In this document: piece after piece, positions 41,095 through 53,024 of the stretch | Position numbering within the stretch: the stretch's first letter is position 1 | Layout of the letters: each line of letters begins with the position of its first letter | Source: Bifidobacterium biavatii DSM 23969 | Lineage (GTDB): Bacteria > Actinomycetota > Actinomycetes > Actinomycetales > Bifidobacteriaceae | Direction of reading: 5' to 3' | DNA: 64,000 nucleotides | Assembly: GCF_000741165.1 (NCBI RefSeq) | Contig: NZ_JGYN01000020.1 | Span: forward strand, 1-64,000 | The notes under the pieces: model-generated | The model's database searches: none | The model's input: only the letters and a program-made list of their open reading frames with translations | What the model was told of the DNA's origin: nothing | Made by a program: the position numbers and the translations under genes

Positions 41095-41867
41095 AGTCCC
41101 ACCGCCTTCGACAGGGAGCGGACTTCGGTCTGCGACAGCACGCGGTAGGAGCCGGGCTTGATCTCGCCGAGCTTGATCGGACCGATCTGCGTACGCACGA
41201 GGCGCTTGACCGGGAAACCGATCGAGCCGAAGATGCGGCGTACGATGCGGTTTTTGCCCGAGTGCAGCACGACCTTGACGATCGTGGTGTCGCGGTTCGA
41301 GTCGATGATCGCGCAGTGGTCGAGCTTGATCCAGCCGTCGTCGAGCTGCACGCCGGTGGTGACGAGACGACGGCACACGGTACCGCTGAGCTTGCCTTCG
41401 AGCGTGGCGATGTAGACTTTTTCGACTTCGTACTTGGGGTGCATGACGTGCTGACTGAGTTCGCCGTCGTTCGTCATGAGGATGAGGCCTTCCGAATCGT
41501 AGTCCAGACGGCCCATGTGGAAGATGCGCTCGTACTTGTCGCCGACGATGTCGCGCAGCGTGTATCGGCCCTTCGGGTCCTCCATCGCGCTGAGCACGCG
41601 CTTGGGCTTGTTGAGCGCCAGGGTGACGTGGTTCGGGTTGATGCGTACGCGCGAACCGTCGACACGCACCTGCTGGTGTTCGAGATCGACGCGGGTGCCG
41701 AGTTCGGTGACCAGTTCGCCATCGACTTCGACACGTCCGTCGGTGATCATTTCTTCGCATTTGCGGCGGGATCCGAAACCGGCCTGTGCAAGGATCTTCT
41801 GCAGACGGACGGCGTTGCGATCATCATGGGCATGCGCCTTCTCGGCGCGGGAATATGCGTTTGGCAT
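41091..41867 (-). CDS. rluB: Ribosomal large-subunit pseudouridine synthase RluB
   Basis: The product is 258 aa. An S4 RNA-binding domain ([22 protein letters not shown]) precedes the catalytic domain with [19 protein letters not shown] (catalytic Asp in GRLD) and [18 protein letters not shown]. It modifies U2605-type sites in 23S rRNA. It is the first gene of an operon with cmk/der. Confidence 0.93.
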   Translation of the reverse strand: MPNAYSRAEKAHAHDDRNAVRLQKILAQAGFGSRRKCEEMITDGRVEVDGELVTELGTRVDLEHQQVRVDGSRVRINPNHVTLALNKPKRVLSAMEDPKGRYTLRDIVGDKYERIFHMGRLDYDSEGLILMTNDGELSQHVMHPKYEVEKVYIATLEGKLSGTVCRRLVTTGVQLDDGWIKLDHCAIIDSNRDTTIVKVVLHSGKNRIVRRIFGSIGFPVKRLVRTQIGPIKLGEIKPGSYRVLSQTEVRSLSKAVGL

Positions 41868-42201
41868 CGTTCTCCCAACGTGGCCTTGCGTACTTGCGTA
41901 CGCGCGTTACTGATTATTCCTGATTGCGACATCATGCGAACATCGGGTTGCATGATGGACATGGTTATGATAACGGCTCCCCTGGTCTGAATTGCTCCCG
42001 CCCGTGTTGCGATCGTTGTCTCTCCATCCGTCGAATCAGTGCCGGCCCCAAACGTCGATTGCTGCGGTTCGCTCCCCGTTGGTACCGGAGCCGTGCTCGC
42101 GTACCGTTCGTTCGCCATGGCTGGCACAGACGATGCTGGTACTATGACAGTCGTCCGGCGGGCCGGTCCCGCGACGACAGTATTTACAGAGGATTGGTAT
42201 T
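41868..42201. other. Intergenic region before the aquaporin gene
   Basis: This stretch of 334 bp separates divergent rluB and aquaporin genes. It should contain both promoters. I see a plausible GGTACTATG -10-like word near 42137 on the plus strand and no gene. Confidence 0.4.
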
Positions 42202-43227
42202 ATGACTGCTTTTGAAGCACAGGACGTTCACGAGGAACCGTCTGCAAACGACACGGCATGGCCCGTTCAGGACAGTGAGGCCTCGGCCGGAACCGCATCG
42301 GTCGCGCCGGCAGCGACGATGTCTCCGCTGGTCATGCGTACGTTGGCTGAATTGGTCGGCTCGTTTTTGGTTTGCTTCGCGTTGTATGCGATTGGATCAT
42401 TCGGCACGTCCATCTACGGCGCGAACATGGCGTTCGTCGCCGTGGGCACGGCGTTGGCGTATGCCGGCGTGACGACACTACTGGCCGGCGTGTCCGACGT
42501 GCAGCTGAATCCCGCGGTGACGATCGCCGCCGTGCTGGTGTCCCGTACTCCGGTGGTTGACGCCGTTGCGTACGTAGTCGCCCAGGTCGTCGGAGCCATC
42601 GGCGCGGGAGCGCTGCTGCGATTCCTGCTGCCCACGTCCAGCTCGATCGCGGAGAAGGTGTGGCTGACGCCGGCGGTGAACGGCTACGCCGAAGGTTCTG
42701 TTTCGTATTCGACGGTGAATTCCGTGGGCATCAGCTTCGGCGTCACGATGGCCATTGCCGTCGAGGTCGTTGCGTCGCTGATCATCGTCGGCACCGCAAT
42801 GCGCCTGTTCGCTGCGAAGGATGATGATCGTCGTCCCCGTGATTACGCACTGTTGATGGGCGTTGCGTACGGCGTCGGTGCGGCGATCACCTACCCGATC
42901 ACGGGCGCCTCGCTCAATCCGGCCCGTGCCACCGGCATCGCGCTGTTCGCCCAAGGACAGGGTCTGACCGCTGAACCGCTTGGTCAACTGTGGGTGTTCT
43001 GGGTGTGCCCTGTGCTGGCCGCGGCGGTCGTGTCGCTGGTCATGATCGCCGCTCAGATGGCGAAGTCGGCCAAGCATGGAAAAACGGTCGCGTCGGAACA
43101 CGACGCGACCGTTGAAGATGCAGCCGATGTGAACGACGATCGTTCAGATCAGCATGCGTATGGCGAGGTAGCTGGCGAGCAGGCCGACGCCCAACGCGAT
43201 GCCGATGAAGGAATCGAACGCGACTGA
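42202..43227 (+). CDS. Aquaporin / glycerol facilitator family channel
   Basis: The product is 341 aa. Both pore signatures are present: LNPAVT (after the second membrane helix) and LNPARA (after the fifth). Six hydrophobic helices run from about 47 to 285. The N-terminal 45 residues and the acidic C-terminal 50 residues are disordered extensions. It should conduct water or glycerol. Its last 84 bases overlap the convergent DUF3017 gene. GGAT lies before the ATG. Confidence 0.9.
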   Translation: MTAFEAQDVHEEPSANDTAWPVQDSEASAGTASVAPAATMSPLVMRTLAELVGSFLVCFALYAIGSFGTSIYGANMAFVAVGTALAYAGVTTLLAGVSDVQLNPAVTIAAVLVSRTPVVDAVAYVVAQVVGAIGAGALLRFLLPTSSSIAEKVWLTPAVNGYAEGSVSYSTVNSVGISFGVTMAIAVEVVASLIIVGTAMRLFAAKDDDRRPRDYALLMGVAYGVGAAITYPITGASLNPARATGIALFAQGQGLTAEPLGQLWVFWVCPVLAAAVVSLVMIAAQMAKSAKHGKTVASEHDATVEDAADVNDDRSDQHAYGEVAGEQADAQRDADEGIERD

Positions 43228-43428
43228 GCGCACTTTCCAAGGGCTGCGTTCGCGCAGCACGAGACGCAGCAGCCCGGTGACGATGGCCGCAACCGCGATG
43301 ATCACGGTTGCGGCCATCGTGTATCCGAGGGCGGCAACGATCACCGACACCGCCACGACGGCGCCGACAAGCCATTCAAACCATGGCTTGCCTTCGTGCG
43401 CTTCGGAGACGAACGGATGATCATGCAT
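43144..43428 (-). CDS. DUF3017 membrane protein
   Basis: The product is 94 aa with three membrane segments (about 17-35, 38-58 and 70-92) and a basic loop (LRERSPWKVRS). This small actinobacterial family often follows purH, as here. Function unknown. Confidence 0.8.
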   Translation of the reverse strand: MHDHPFVSEAHEGKPWFEWLVGAVVAVSVIVAALGYTMAATVIIAVAAIVTGLLRLVLRERSPWKVRSVAFDSFIGIALGVGLLASYLAIRMLI

Positions 43429-43470
43429 GATGCACTGCCTTTCTCGGATTTGCCGAACCTGGGATGACGA

Positions 43471-45102
43471 TCAGTGGAAGAAGTGGCGGGTGCCGGTCAG
43501 GTACATGGTCACGCCGGCCTGCTTCGCGGCCTCGATGACCTCCTCGTCGCGGATGGAACCACCAGGCTGGACGATCGCCTTCACGCCGGCCTTGATAAGG
43601 ATTTCAGCGCCGTCGGCGAACGGGAAGAACGCGTCGGACGCGGCCACGGAACCGGACGCGCGGTCCGCACCGTCCGCCAGCGTGTTGGCGCGTTCCACGG
43701 CCAAGTTGCAGGAGTCGACGCGGTTGACCTGGCCCATGCCGATGCCGACCGTCGCCTGATCATGCGCAAGCAGGATCGCGTTCGACTTGACGCAGCGAAT
43801 CGCGCGCCATGCGAACAGCAGGTCATTGAGCGTCGCTGCATCGGCCGGTTCTCCGGACACAAGCTTCCAGCCGTTCGGATCGTCGCCCGGAGCGTCGATG
43901 AGATCGGTCGTCTGTACGAGCAGGCCGCCGTCGATCTGGCGGAACTGCTCATGGCCCTTCGGCGGCTCGGCCACCTTGAGGATGCGCAGGTTCTTCTTCT
44001 TGGTCTGCAGCAGTTCGAGAGCCTCCGGATCGTAGGCGGGGGCCACGATGACCTCGGTGAAGATCGGACGCACGCTCTCCGCCATCTCAAGGGTGACGGT
44101 GGTGTTGCACGCGATCACGCCACCGTACGCGCTCATCGGATCGCAGGCATGGGCCTTTTTGTGCGCTTCCGCGGCGGTAGCGCCGATGGCCAGGCCGCAT
44201 GGATTGTTGTGCTTGACGACGGCGACGGCGATCTGCGGGGCGAAGTCCCACACGGCGCGCCACGCGGCGTCGGCGTCCACATAGTTGTTGTAACTCATCG
44301 GCTTGCCGCCCAGCTGCTCGGCATGGGCGAAACCGTCGCGGTGCAACGGGTCGATGTACAGCGCGGCCTGCTGATGCGGGTTCTCGCCATAGCGCAGCAC
44401 GTGCGCGCGATCCCACGTGCGCGTGAACGCGGCGGGGAACTTAGCGTCGTCGACGGGGGCGTTCTGATCGTCATGGTCGGTTTCGTCGATGGTGTCGGGC
44501 TTCGGCCAGTGCTTCGACGTCCACTCGTTGATCGTCGCATCGTACGCGGCGGTGTGTGCGAACGCCTTGGCGGCGAGCCAGCGGCGTTCAGCAAGATCGA
44601 AGCCGCGGCCGTCGGCCACGCGCTCGGCGACCAGCGCATAGTCGGCCGGATCGGTGACGATGGCGACGGTGGCGCTGTTCTTGGCCGCGCCGCGAACCAT
44701 GGACGGGCCTCCGATGTCAATCTTTTCGATCGTCGCAGCCTCATCCGCACCGGAACGCACGGTGTCGGCGAACGGGTAGAGGTTGACGACCACTAGGTCG
44801 AACGGCTTGATGCCGAGCTCTTCGAGCTGCGCGACGTGGTCGGGGTTGGTCATGTCGGCGAGGATACCCGCGTGGATATGCGGATCCAGCGTCTTGACAC
44901 GGCCGTCGAGGCTTTCCGGGAAACCGGTGACCGAGGAGACTTCGGTCACGTTCACGCCGAGTTCGGCGAGCTTCTTCGCCGTGGATCCAGTGGACACCAC
45001 TTCGACGCCGGCCTTGATGAAGGCCTGGGCGAGGACTTCGATGCCTTCCTTATGGAAGACGGATACCAGCGCCCGTCGTATTGGTCGGTTCGTGTTCGTC
45101 AT
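43471..45102 (-). CDS. purH: Bifunctional AICAR transformylase / IMP cyclohydrolase
   Basis: The product is 543 aa from ATG 45102, preceded by AAGGAGG. The N-terminal MGS-like cyclohydrolase domain has [11 protein letters not shown] and [16 protein letters not shown]; the transformylase domain has [13 protein letters not shown] and KHNNPCG with the catalytic Lys-His pair. It performs the last two steps of IMP synthesis. It overlaps the end of the DUF6350 gene by 53 bp. Confidence 0.96.
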   Translation of the reverse strand: MTNTNRPIRRALVSVFHKEGIEVLAQAFIKAGVEVVSTGSTAKKLAELGVNVTEVSSVTGFPESLDGRVKTLDPHIHAGILADMTNPDHVAQLEELGIKPFDLVVVNLYPFADTVRSGADEAATIEKIDIGGPSMVRGAAKNSATVAIVTDPADYALVAERVADGRGFDLAERRWLAAKAFAHTAAYDATINEWTSKHWPKPDTIDETDHDDQNAPVDDAKFPAAFTRTWDRAHVLRYGENPHQQAALYIDPLHRDGFAHAEQLGGKPMSYNNYVDADAAWRAVWDFAPQIAVAVVKHNNPCGLAIGATAAEAHKKAHACDPMSAYGGVIACNTTVTLEMAESVRPIFTEVIVAPAYDPEALELLQTKKKNLRILKVAEPPKGHEQFRQIDGGLLVQTTDLIDAPGDDPNGWKLVSGEPADAATLNDLLFAWRAIRCVKSNAILLAHDQATVGIGMGQVNRVDSCNLAVERANTLADGADRASGSVAASDAFFPFADGAEILIKAGVKAIVQPGGSIRDEEVIEAAKQAGVTMYLTGTRHFFH

Positions 45103-46450
45103 CCTGTTCCTCCTTGGATGCTGGGGTTGTGGATTCCTGTTGTAGCCCGGTTGCGGGCACGTCTTGCGTCGCCGTTGCGGCCGTATCTGCACGGGGATCG
45201 TCAGTGTCGGACGCGCCGCGCCCGCGAACCCGTCGTGAGGCCCAGCGTATCCCGAAAACGGCCGCGACACCAACCAGCGACAGCAGCCATGCGGCAAGCA
45301 GCCCCAATGCGGTGGGACGGCCGACCGATTGCGTGGATTGAATCGCGTCGACGCCCATATGGGCGAGCCTGTCCTTGCCTATTCCTCCGTTCGAAACAAC
45401 GAACAACAGTGAGGACGCAACGGACAGCAGCGCGCAGGAAATGCAGAATCCTCCCGCGGGATAGGCGAATGACATCACCAGTTCGGCGTCAGGCTGACTG
45501 TTCGCGCCGCCAACGCGCATCGCGAATCCACGCTTCGACCACATCGCGATCATGCCGACCAGAAGGCCGCAAGCCAACGGAATCGACACAAGTACGGCGC
45601 GGATCATCTGATCCCCCACCGCTTCGGGCAGCAGGCCGAACACCGGGATCGACGGCAGTGCTGTGGATTGGCCGATCCACAGCGTGAACGAGCCGAGATC
45701 CCCAATGGAGAATCCAGCGCCGAACAGCCAGGAAACGGCCCAAATACACAGATTCGGCAGCCACGCCATGCAGGCGACGGTCGTCAGGATACGCGAGCCG
45801 GTTCCCATCGCGAGCAGATCGAACAGCTTCGCCATGGCGGCGTGATTGCGCGCCGCCCACACGATCACCGTGATCAGGCCGGCCGACAGATAGCACAGTA
45901 TCAGCAGCACAGCCGTCATCACGCCTGTACGAATCGTGGCACGCAGCCGCTGCGCGATCGACGCTCTAATCCACTGCGCGATTTTCGCGACCGTCAACGA
46001 TACCGGCACGGCAGCCGACAGATATCCGATGGAAAACACAAGGGCACCTTTGCCCAGCGTCACCAACAGATCATCATGCAGTTCGACGCTTGTGCCACCG
46101 CGGAACAGCCCATCCAGCATCAACCATGCGATAAGACCGCCGACGTATCCCGGCGCGTCGCACGACATTCGCTGGGCGAACGCGCGCACCAGCGCGATCA
46201 GTAGCATGGTCAGCAGCAGCGGGATGAGCGTGAGCCGAACCGGGCCGACCGTGAAACCGGAGCCCTGGCTGAGCAACACCACGGCCGCCGTCAGCGACAG
46301 GGCATGGGAGGACAGGTTATCTCCGCCCTCCTCCATGGAGATGACCAACAGCATGAGGGCCATGAAGCAGCCGAGGGCGATGGCGAACACAGCCATCGCC
46401 GCGGCCGCGGTTCCCACACCCCTCAGCAGAGATTTCAGGCGTGCGATCAT
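45050..46450 (-). CDS. DUF6350 multi-spanning membrane protein
   Basis: The product is 466 aa with about ten membrane segments and a charged, Thr/Glu-rich C-terminus. ATG 46450 overlaps the sucD stop (ATGA), which fixes the start. The family is found between sucD and purH in many actinobacteria; it is sometimes called cell-division membrane protein, but no activity is established from sequence. Confidence 0.8.
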   Translation of the reverse strand: MIARLKSLLRGVGTAAAAMAVFAIALGCFMALMLLVISMEEGGDNLSSHALSLTAAVVLLSQGSGFTVGPVRLTLIPLLLTMLLIALVRAFAQRMSCDAPGYVGGLIAWLMLDGLFRGGTSVELHDDLLVTLGKGALVFSIGYLSAAVPVSLTVAKIAQWIRASIAQRLRATIRTGVMTAVLLILCYLSAGLITVIVWAARNHAAMAKLFDLLAMGTGSRILTTVACMAWLPNLCIWAVSWLFGAGFSIGDLGSFTLWIGQSTALPSIPVFGLLPEAVGDQMIRAVLVSIPLACGLLVGMIAMWSKRGFAMRVGGANSQPDAELVMSFAYPAGGFCISCALLSVASSLLFVVSNGGIGKDRLAHMGVDAIQSTQSVGRPTALGLLAAWLLSLVGVAAVFGIRWASRRVRGRGASDTDDPRADTAATATQDVPATGLQQESTTPASKEEQDDEHEPTNTTGAGIRLP

Positions 46451-47376
46451 ATCAGCGAGTGTTCGGCAAGCACCTCGCGCATGATATCGGCGGTCTGCCC
46501 CGGCGTCTTGCCGACACGGATGCCGACGGCCTCCAACGCTTCCTTCTTGTCCTTGGCCGTGCCCTTGCCGCCGGAAACGATGGCGCCGGCGTGTCCCATC
46601 TGCTTGCCTTCGGGAGCGGTGAAGCCGGCAATGTAGGCGACAACAGGCTTGGTCATGTGTTCGGCCGCCCACTGCGCGGCGTCCTGCTCGGCGGTGCCGC
46701 CGATCTCGCCGATCATGACGACGGCCTTGGTGGCCTCGTCCGCCTCGAACGCCTGCAGCGCCTCAAGCAGCGTGGTGCCGACGATCGGATCGCCGCCGGC
46801 GCCAAGGCATGCGGTGAAGCCGACGTCGGACAGCTCGCCCATCAGCTGATACGTCAGCGTGCCGGACTTGGACACGAGGCCGAGCGGGCCGCGGGAGACG
46901 ATGCCGTCCGGGATGATGCCGAGGTTCACGCCGCGGGATTCCGGCGTGGAGGGCAGCGTCATCAGGCCCGGGCAGTTCGGGCCAACGATACGCACGCCCT
47001 TGCGCAGGGCGAGTTCAACGCAGTAGGCACTGTCCGCCACCGGAATGCCCTCGGTGATAACGACGATGAGTTCGATGCCGGCCTCGACAGCCTCGACGAC
47101 GGCGCCCTTGGCGAATTTCGGCGGCACGAACACGACGCTAGCCTTGGCGCCGGTCTTTTCGCGCGCTTCGGCGCAGGTGGCGAACACCGGCACGTGCGCG
47201 TCGGAGCCGTCCACGTTCGCACCCGGGAAGTCGATGACCGTACCGGCCTTGCGCGGATTGGTGCCACCAACGATGTTGGTGCCGGCTTTGAGCATGCGGG
47301 CGGTGTGGGTCATGCCCTGATGGCCGGTCATGCCCTGGACGATGACCGGTGCTCCGTCTTCGATGAACAGTACCAT
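46447..47376 (-). CDS. sucD: Succinate-CoA ligase alpha subunit
   Basis: The product is 309 aa. [11 protein letters not shown] and [10 protein letters not shown] form the CoA-binding Rossmann part; [14 protein letters not shown] contains the phosphorylated active-site His. Start ATG 47376 overlaps the sucC stop region by one base. Forms the ligase with SucC, linking succinyl-CoA to ADP or GDP phosphorylation. Confidence 0.95.
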   Translation of the reverse strand: MVLFIEDGAPVIVQGMTGHQGMTHTARMLKAGTNIVGGTNPRKAGTVIDFPGANVDGSDAHVPVFATCAEAREKTGAKASVVFVPPKFAKGAVVEAVEAGIELIVVITEGIPVADSAYCVELALRKGVRIVGPNCPGLMTLPSTPESRGVNLGIIPDGIVSRGPLGLVSKSGTLTYQLMGELSDVGFTACLGAGGDPIVGTTLLEALQAFEADEATKAVVMIGEIGGTAEQDAAQWAAEHMTKPVVAYIAGFTAPEGKQMGHAGAIVSGGKGTAKDKKEALEAVGIRVGKTPGQTADIMREVLAEHSLI

Positions 47377-48569
47377 CAGTTGTTCTCCTTTGCGTCCGCG
47401 GCGAAGCGTGCGGCCTTTTGCGCCGCTTCCTCCATGGTCTTAGCAACGTGCAGGTTCGGATTCTCCGCCTGGGCAAGGATGCTCAGGCCCTCCGCCGCCG
47501 CATTGCCGTCGAAGCGCACGACGATCGGCTTGGCGGCGTTGAGCTTGTCGAGCGCTTCGAGAATACCCTTGGCGACCTGCTCGCAGGAGGTGATGCCGCC
47601 GTACACGTTGACGAACACGGACTCGACCTGCGGATCGGACAGCACGATTTCGAGGCTGTCGCACATCACGGCCGCGGACGCACCGCCGCCGATGTCAAGG
47701 AAGTTGGCAGGTTTGATGCCAGTGCCCTGTTCCTCGCCAGCACCAGAGACAGCGTCAAGCGAACTCATCACCAGGCCGGCACCGTTGCCGATCACGCCGA
47801 CCTCGCCGTGTAGATGCACGTAGTGGAGGCCGTGTTCGCGGGCCTTGGTCTCGTACGGATCGGCTTCGATGCTGTCGGCGAAGCGCGTCCAGCCGTCATG
47901 GCGGAAGGCGGCGTTGTCGTCAAGCGAGATTTTCGCGTCGAGCGCGCACAGCGACTTTGAGGATTCGTCGTCCGGATCACCGATCTTGGCGAGCGGGTTG
48001 ATCTCCACGAGCGTGGCGTCGTTGTCCTTGAAGCAACGCCACATCTTGAGCAGAATGTCGGCAGCCTGATGCACGTCCGCATGGTAGAAACCGATGCTGT
48101 TGGACATGTCCACCGCCGCGGCCTCGTCGAAGTCGCCCAGCGCGTCGATGTGCAGGCGCTTGACCGCCTCCGGGTGTTCGCGGGCGATTTCCTCGACCTC
48201 GGTGCCGCCGTTGGCGGTGGCCAACACATCATAGTCGCGGGAGGTGCGATCGACGGAAATGGACACGTAGTACTCGTGCAGGATGTTCTTCGCCTCGGCG
48301 ACCAGCACGCCGTTCACCTTGTGGCCGTGGATGGTCATCGGCAGGATGCTTTCGGCGAGCAGGATCGCCTCGTCGCGGTTGTGCGCGAGCTTGACGCCGC
48401 CGGCCTGTCCGCGATGGCCGATCTTGACCTGGGCCTTGATGACGCACGGATAGCCGAGCTTGTCGGCCGCCTCGGCGACTTCGTGCGAATTCTGGGCGAA
48501 AATCGCCTTCGGCGCGGGAATGTTCTGCTCTTCGAGCAATTCCCTTGCCTGATATTCATACAAATCCAT
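47376..48569 (-). CDS. sucC: Succinate-CoA ligase beta subunit
   Basis: The product is 397 aa. The [12 protein letters not shown] start is highly conserved. The ATP-grasp domain has [18 protein letters not shown]; the end has [18 protein letters not shown]. The ATG at 48569 fits the family length (about 390-400). First gene of the sucCD-DUF6350-purH-DUF3017 operon. Confidence 0.95.
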   Translation of the reverse strand: MDLYEYQARELLEEQNIPAPKAIFAQNSHEVAEAADKLGYPCVIKAQVKIGHRGQAGGVKLAHNRDEAILLAESILPMTIHGHKVNGVLVAEAKNILHEYYVSISVDRTSRDYDVLATANGGTEVEEIAREHPEAVKRLHIDALGDFDEAAAVDMSNSIGFYHADVHQAADILLKMWRCFKDNDATLVEINPLAKIGDPDDESSKSLCALDAKISLDDNAAFRHDGWTRFADSIEADPYETKAREHGLHYVHLHGEVGVIGNGAGLVMSSLDAVSGAGEEQGTGIKPANFLDIGGGASAAVMCDSLEIVLSDPQVESVFVNVYGGITSCEQVAKGILEALDKLNAAKPIVVRFDGNAAAEGLSILAQAENPNLHVAKTMEEAAQKAARFAADAKENN

Positions 48570-48633
48570 GATATGCGTTCCTATCCTCTTGGAGGCCGTT
48601 CGATGTGGCTCCGGTCCAGATTTCAGCGGCCGG

Positions 48634-49215
48634 TCACGCCGGCATAGTGACCAGCGTGCTGCTGGGTACGTCCCCGAGCGGCGCAAGGCCGTTGAGACCG
48701 ATGAGCTCCATCACAAAGCTGAATCCCGCGACCTCGCCGCCGGCGCGGCGAATGAGATCGGCCGCAGCCTTGGCGGTGCCGCCCGTGGCGATCAGGTCAT
48801 CGACGATGAGCACGCGCTCTCCCGGCTGAACCATGTTCGCTTCGATTTCGATGCTTGCGGTGCCGTATTCGAGATCATACGATTCACCGATCGTCTCCGG
48901 AGGCAATTTGCCCGCTTTGCGGACTGCGATGAATCCCTTGCCGAGACGCGCCGCCAGCGCGGGGCCGAACAGGAATCCTCGAGCTTCCAGACCGGCGATT
49001 GCGTCGAACGAGTCCGCAGGAACCGGCAGTGCGGCTTCGAGGGCGTCAAGCATGAGGCCCAGCGCCTTCGGATCGGCAAGCACCGGCATGAAGTCACGGA
49101 AGTTGATGCCCGCCTTGGGGAAGCCTTCCACGGAACGGATGCGGGAGATGAGATAGTCCGCGTTGTCCTGACCGATTTCGGCCAGACGAGCGATGGTGAT
49201 ATCGGATTGCGACAT
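48634..49215 (-). CDS. apt: Adenine phosphoribosyltransferase
   Basis: The product is 193 aa. ARGFLFGPALAARL and the PRPP-binding VLIVDDLIATGGTA identify APRT. It salvages adenine to AMP. Confidence 0.95.
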   Translation of the reverse strand: MSQSDITIARLAEIGQDNADYLISRIRSVEGFPKAGINFRDFMPVLADPKALGLMLDALEAALPVPADSFDAIAGLEARGFLFGPALAARLGKGFIAVRKAGKLPPETIGESYDLEYGTASIEIEANMVQPGERVLIVDDLIATGGTAKAAADLIRRAGGEVAGFSFVMELIGLNGLAPLGDVPSSTLVTMPA

Positions 49216-49322
49216 GGTCTGCGCCTGCCTTATCTTGCTGTTGCTGTATTGGGGTCACGTTGCACGACGAATATCAGTGCGTGGTCGAGAGAGCGCACAT
49301 TGTCGCCGAGAGCGTTCTGCGG

Positions 49323-49742
49323 TCAGTCCGCGTTCTCGCCAGTCTCGGCCACAGCGGTACCGGTCGCCGCCGCGGTGACGGCAGTTTCCACCGGCACCTG
49401 CGCCTTGTCGGCATCATCCTGCGGCAGCGGGTTGCCGTTTTCGTCGACCTCATCGTCGCTCACATACGCGGGACGCACGTACTCGCGGCTGATGGCGTTG
49501 AATCCGAAACGCAGCTTGGAGCCTTCGGAGTCAATGACGATTTCCTCGTACTGTGCGTCGACGGAGACGACCTTGCCAATCACTCCGCCGATGGTGATGA
49601 TCTCGGTGCCAGGCTGCAGGTTGGCGCGGAAGTCCTGCTTCTCCTGCTGCTGCTTCTTGGCCTTCTTGGACTGCCACCACATGAGGGCGATCATGAAGAC
49701 CAGGAAAACGATCATGATGAGATTCATGGACTCTGCGGGCAA
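49323..49742 (-). CDS. yajC: Preprotein translocase subunit YajC
   Basis: The product is about 139 aa. One N-terminal membrane helix (LIMIVFLVFMIALMWW) is followed by KKAKKQQQEK and the YajC core PGTEIITIGGVIGKVV. The TTG at 49742 has AGGAG seven bases upstream and is preferred; ATG 49727 is too far from it. The C-terminus is a long acidic extension. Accessory to SecDF. Confidence 0.88.
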   Translation of the reverse strand: MPAESMNLIMIVFLVFMIALMWWQSKKAKKQQQEKQDFRANLQPGTEIITIGGVIGKVVSVDAQYEEIVIDSEGSKLRFGFNAISREYVRPAYVSDDEVDENGNPLPQDDADKAQVPVETAVTAAATGTAVAETGENAD

Positions 49743-49820
49743 AACGGTACTCCTAACGGTTATGAACAATGCTGGCACTAGCGCGCATCAGCATTCGGTC
49801 GTATGTCCAAGGCCAAAAGT

Positions 49821-50876
49821 TTAGAATAGCTTGCTGACATCATCCTTGGGCACCAAGCCCAAATGAGACCATGCCTTTTCGGTGGCGACGCGACCCTTGG
49901 GCGTGCGGATCAGGAATCCTTCGCGCACCAAATACGGCTCACAGACGGTCTCGACAGTTTCGGATTCCTCACCCACCATCGCCGAAAGCGTGTTCAAACC
50001 TACCGGTCCCCCGTTGAACTGGCTGACGATGGCGTTGAGCACGGCGATATCCAGCCGGTCCAATCCTTCCGCGTCGATCTGGTAGAGCGACAGCGCCTCC
50101 TTGACGTCGGCGGGGCCGACCACATCCAGATCGTGGACAATGGCCCAGTCGCGCACCCGTCGCAGCAGACGATTGGCGATGCGCGGCGTTCCCCGGGATC
50201 GCACGGCCATCTCATGTGCCGACTCCTCCCCCAGATTCACACCAAGCACCACGGCGGAACGTTCAATAAGCTTCTCCAGCTCCTCATGCGGGTAGAAATC
50301 CAGATGCGCGGTGAAGCCGAACCGGGCGCGCAGCGGCGAAGGCAGCATGCCCTCGCGCGTAGTGGCGCCGATGACGGTGAAGCGCGGCAGAGTGAGCGGG
50401 ATCGACGTGGCTCCCGGTCCCTTGCCGACCATCACGTCGACACGAAAATCCTCCATCGCGATGTAGAGCAGCTCTTCGGCAGCCCTCGGCAGACGATGAA
50501 TCTCGTCAATGAAAAGCACCTCACCGGAATCCAAGGAGCTCAGGATCGACGCGAGATCGCCGGCGTGCTGGATGGCCGGGCCGGAAGTCACGCGGATCGG
50601 CACATTCAGCTCATTGGCAACAATCATCGCCAACGTGGTCTTGCCAAGTCCGGGAGGACCGGCGAGCAGAATGTGATCCGGCGGCACGTCACGCTTGCGC
50701 GCCGCGTCAAGGAACAGCTGCAGTTGCGCCTTGAGCAGCGGCTGGCCGATGAAGCCCTCCAACGCGTGCGGGCGCAGTTCCTCGTCGCTAACCGGCTCGT
50801 TGCCGATCGGGGCGGCGGACACCATGCGCAGAGATTCCTCCTTTGCGCCGGTGTTGGTTTGGGCATCGTATTCCAT
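49821..50876 (-). CDS. ruvB: Holliday junction helicase RuvB
   Basis: The product is 351 aa. [14 protein letters not shown] (Walker A), [10 protein letters not shown] (Walker B), [19 protein letters not shown] (sensor 1/arginine finger) and the winged-helix end are all present. ATG 50876 has GGAAGGTG upstream. Drives branch migration with RuvA. Confidence 0.96.
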   Translation of the reverse strand: MEYDAQTNTGAKEESLRMVSAAPIGNEPVSDEELRPHALEGFIGQPLLKAQLQLFLDAARKRDVPPDHILLAGPPGLGKTTLAMIVANELNVPIRVTSGPAIQHAGDLASILSSLDSGEVLFIDEIHRLPRAAEELLYIAMEDFRVDVMVGKGPGATSIPLTLPRFTVIGATTREGMLPSPLRARFGFTAHLDFYPHEELEKLIERSAVVLGVNLGEESAHEMAVRSRGTPRIANRLLRRVRDWAIVHDLDVVGPADVKEALSLYQIDAEGLDRLDIAVLNAIVSQFNGGPVGLNTLSAMVGEESETVETVCEPYLVREGFLIRTPKGRVATEKAWSHLGLVPKDDVSKLF

Positions 50877-50883
50877 ATGGCGG

Positions 50884-51507
50884 TCACCTTCCACGGTCAA
50901 GGGAGGTCAGGGCAAGCTTGAGCACGCGGGGCACGTCGTCTTCGGATAGCGGCATGTCCACGCCGTTATCCCGGCAGGCGTTCTCGACCGCCGTCTGCGC
51001 GTCGTTCTGACGCCATCCGAGCGACATCAGCCCCTCCACCACCTGCAGCATATTGGCGTCAGAGCGGGACGCACGCGACGACGTGCCGGAACCGGACTCG
51101 ATCGCGTCGAGATCGATGGAGCCCTTGAGTTCAAGAATGATCTTTTGGGCGCCTTTTTTGCCTAATCCCGGAGCCTTGGCCAGCGCCGTGGCGTCGCCGT
51201 CGGCAACCGCCCGAGCCAGTCGATCCGGCGGCAGCGTGGACAACAGCGACAACGCGACTTTCGGCCCGATGCCGCTGACTTTCTGCAGCTGCAGGAACAT
51301 GCGCTTGGATGCCGGCGAGAGAAAACCGAACAGCGTGATGGCATCCTGGGAAACGTTCAGCGACGTGTAGACGCGCGTCTCCTGCCCCGCATGCAACGAG
51401 GCAAGATCCGCGGACGGCATGCGCGTCTCGTAGCCAACCCCAGACACTTCGATCAGGGCGTGGTCGGCGTTCACCTCCGCGACGCGTCCGTTGAGCATTC
51501 CGATCAT
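50884..51507 (-). CDS. ruvA: Holliday junction DNA-binding protein RuvA
   Basis: The product is 207 aa: OB-fold start ([12 protein letters not shown]), two HhH motifs ([22 protein letters not shown]), and a C-terminal RuvB-binding UBA-like domain ([15 protein letters not shown]). A LexA-type box stands just upstream. Confidence 0.96.
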   Translation of the reverse strand: MIGMLNGRVAEVNADHALIEVSGVGYETRMPSADLASLHAGQETRVYTSLNVSQDAITLFGFLSPASKRMFLQLQKVSGIGPKVALSLLSTLPPDRLARAVADGDATALAKAPGLGKKGAQKIILELKGSIDLDAIESGSGTSSRASRSDANMLQVVEGLMSLGWRQNDAQTAVENACRDNGVDMPLSEDDVPRVLKLALTSLDRGR

Positions 51508-51529
51508 GGCAATCCCCTATCGTTCACTA

Positions 51530-51547
51530 TAGAACATCTGTTCGATA
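51530..51547. promoter_or_regulatory. LexA/SOS box candidate before ruvA
   Basis: TAGAACATCTGTTCGATA contains the GAACA-N2-TGTTC palindrome close to the actinobacterial SOS box (CGAACATATGTTCG type). It lies 23 bp upstream of ruvA and downstream of ruvC, suggesting damage-induced ruvAB transcription. Confidence 0.65.
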
Positions 51548-51576
51548 GTCTATATGGGGGACTCGACCGGCAGTCG

Positions 51577-52164
51577 TCACATGCCACGGTCCGCGTTGCG
51601 GCGCGTGCGTTTGGCCGATTGCTGCGCGGCCTGAGCCCACTGCCGCTGAGCGGGGGTCAGGTGCTGCTCCCGCTCTCCGCCCTGCAATGCGCCGGCGGGA
51701 CGCAGCGCATGGCAGATAGCGATAGCCAATGCGTCGGCGGCGTCGGCGGGTGTTGGCGGTTCGTTGAGCCCGAGGATGCGGGCAACCATGCGCTCCATTT
51801 GCGGTTTGAGCGCATGTCCGTTGCCGGTGATCGCCAGCTTTGATTCGGTCGGCGTATGCAGGGCCACAGGAATGCCACGCTGGGCGGCGGCGAGCATGGC
51901 CATGCCGGCCGCCTGCGCGGTGCCGAGCACCGTGTTGCGGTTCTCCTGCGCAAACACGCGTTCGATGGACACTGTGTCGGGGGCGAATCGGTCAAGCTTG
52001 GCCGCAAGCCCGTTGTAGATCGCCAGCAGTCGCAGATCCTGCGACGTGTCGGGAGACGAGCGGACGACATCGACGTGAACAAAAGAAAGCCGGCGGTGTG
52101 CGCCGGCTTCGATCACGCCGACCCCGCAGCGTGTAAGCCCGGGGTCAACGCCAAGAATGATCAC
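51577..52164 (-). CDS. ruvC: Holliday junction resolvase RuvC
   Basis: The product is 195 aa. [11 protein letters not shown] (first catalytic Asp), [23 protein letters not shown] (Glu), and [14 protein letters not shown] (last acidic pair) match RuvC. It has a basic C-terminal tail. Cleaves junctions made by RuvAB. Confidence 0.95.
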   Translation of the reverse strand: MIILGVDPGLTRCGVGVIEAGAHRRLSFVHVDVVRSSPDTSQDLRLLAIYNGLAAKLDRFAPDTVSIERVFAQENRNTVLGTAQAAGMAMLAAAQRGIPVALHTPTESKLAITGNGHALKPQMERMVARILGLNEPPTPADAADALAIAICHALRPAGALQGGEREQHLTPAQRQWAQAAQQSAKRTRRNADRGM

Positions 52165-52171
52165 GTGAGGA

Positions 52172-52927
52172 TTACTCCTCGTCGAGCTGGGCCATGACCT
52201 CGTCGGAGGCGGTCCAGTTGGAGTAGATGTTCTGCACGTCGTCCAGGTCGTCGAGGTTGTCGATGAGCTTGGACACCTTGCGGGCGTCCTCGAGGCTCAG
52301 CTCGACCTCGTTCTTCGGGCGCATCACCATATCGGCGGAATCGTAATCGAATCCGGCGTCCTGCAGGCTCTTGCGGACGGTATGCAGGTCGGACGGATCG
52401 GTGACCACGGTGAACACGTCGCCGTCGTCGATCACGTCCTCGGCACCGGCGTCGCCGGCCTTCTCGAACAGGTCGTCGAAGTCGACGCCCTCGCTCGGGA
52501 CCTCAATCTGGCCCTTGCGCTCGAAGTTGAAGGACACGGAGCCGGAGGTGGCCAGCGAGCCGTTGCCCTTGGTCAGGGTGGAACGCACTTCGGCGGCCGC
52601 ACGGTTGCGGTTGTCGGTCAGGCACTCGATGATGAGGCCGACGCCAGCGGGGGCGTAGCCCTCGTAAACGATGTCCTCGTAGTTGGCGCCGCCGGCTTCC
52701 TCACCGGAGCCGCGCTTGACGGCGCGCTTAATGTTGTCGGCCGGCATGGAGGCCTTCTTGGCCTTGTAGATGGCGTCGTACAGGGACGGGTTGCCGTCCG
52801 GATCGCCACCGCCCATACGGGCCGCGATCTCGATGTTCTTGATGAGCTTGGCGAACAGCTTGCCGCGCTTGGCGTCGATGGCGGCCTTCTTGTGCTTGGT
52901 GGTCGCCCACTTGGAATGACCTGACAT
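52172..52927 (-). CDS. yebC: YebC/PmpR-type translation factor
   Basis: The product is 251 aa: [21 protein letters not shown] start, [31 protein letters not shown], all family marks. ATG 52927 follows AGGAG. Often next to ruvC; YebC proteins relieve ribosome pausing or regulate transcription. Confidence 0.93.
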   Translation of the reverse strand: MSGHSKWATTKHKKAAIDAKRGKLFAKLIKNIEIAARMGGGDPDGNPSLYDAIYKAKKASMPADNIKRAVKRGSGEEAGGANYEDIVYEGYAPAGVGLIIECLTDNRNRAAAEVRSTLTKGNGSLATSGSVSFNFERKGQIEVPSEGVDFDDLFEKAGDAGAEDVIDDGDVFTVVTDPSDLHTVRKSLQDAGFDYDSADMVMRPKNEVELSLEDARKVSKLIDNLDDLDDVQNIYSNWTASDEVMAQLDEE

Positions 52928-53024
52928 AATGCTCCTAGCAGATCTACGAATAAAACTGGCAAACGTGATAAGTTTAGAGCGCTTTGCAGACAACTGCCAG
53001 CGGCGTCGGCAAAGCGCCGGACAC

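Noticed and set aside
38836..41148. Plus-strand open frame of 770 codons opposite cmk/der
   Set aside because: Antisense shadow; the minus strand carries an undoubted kinase-GTPase fusion.
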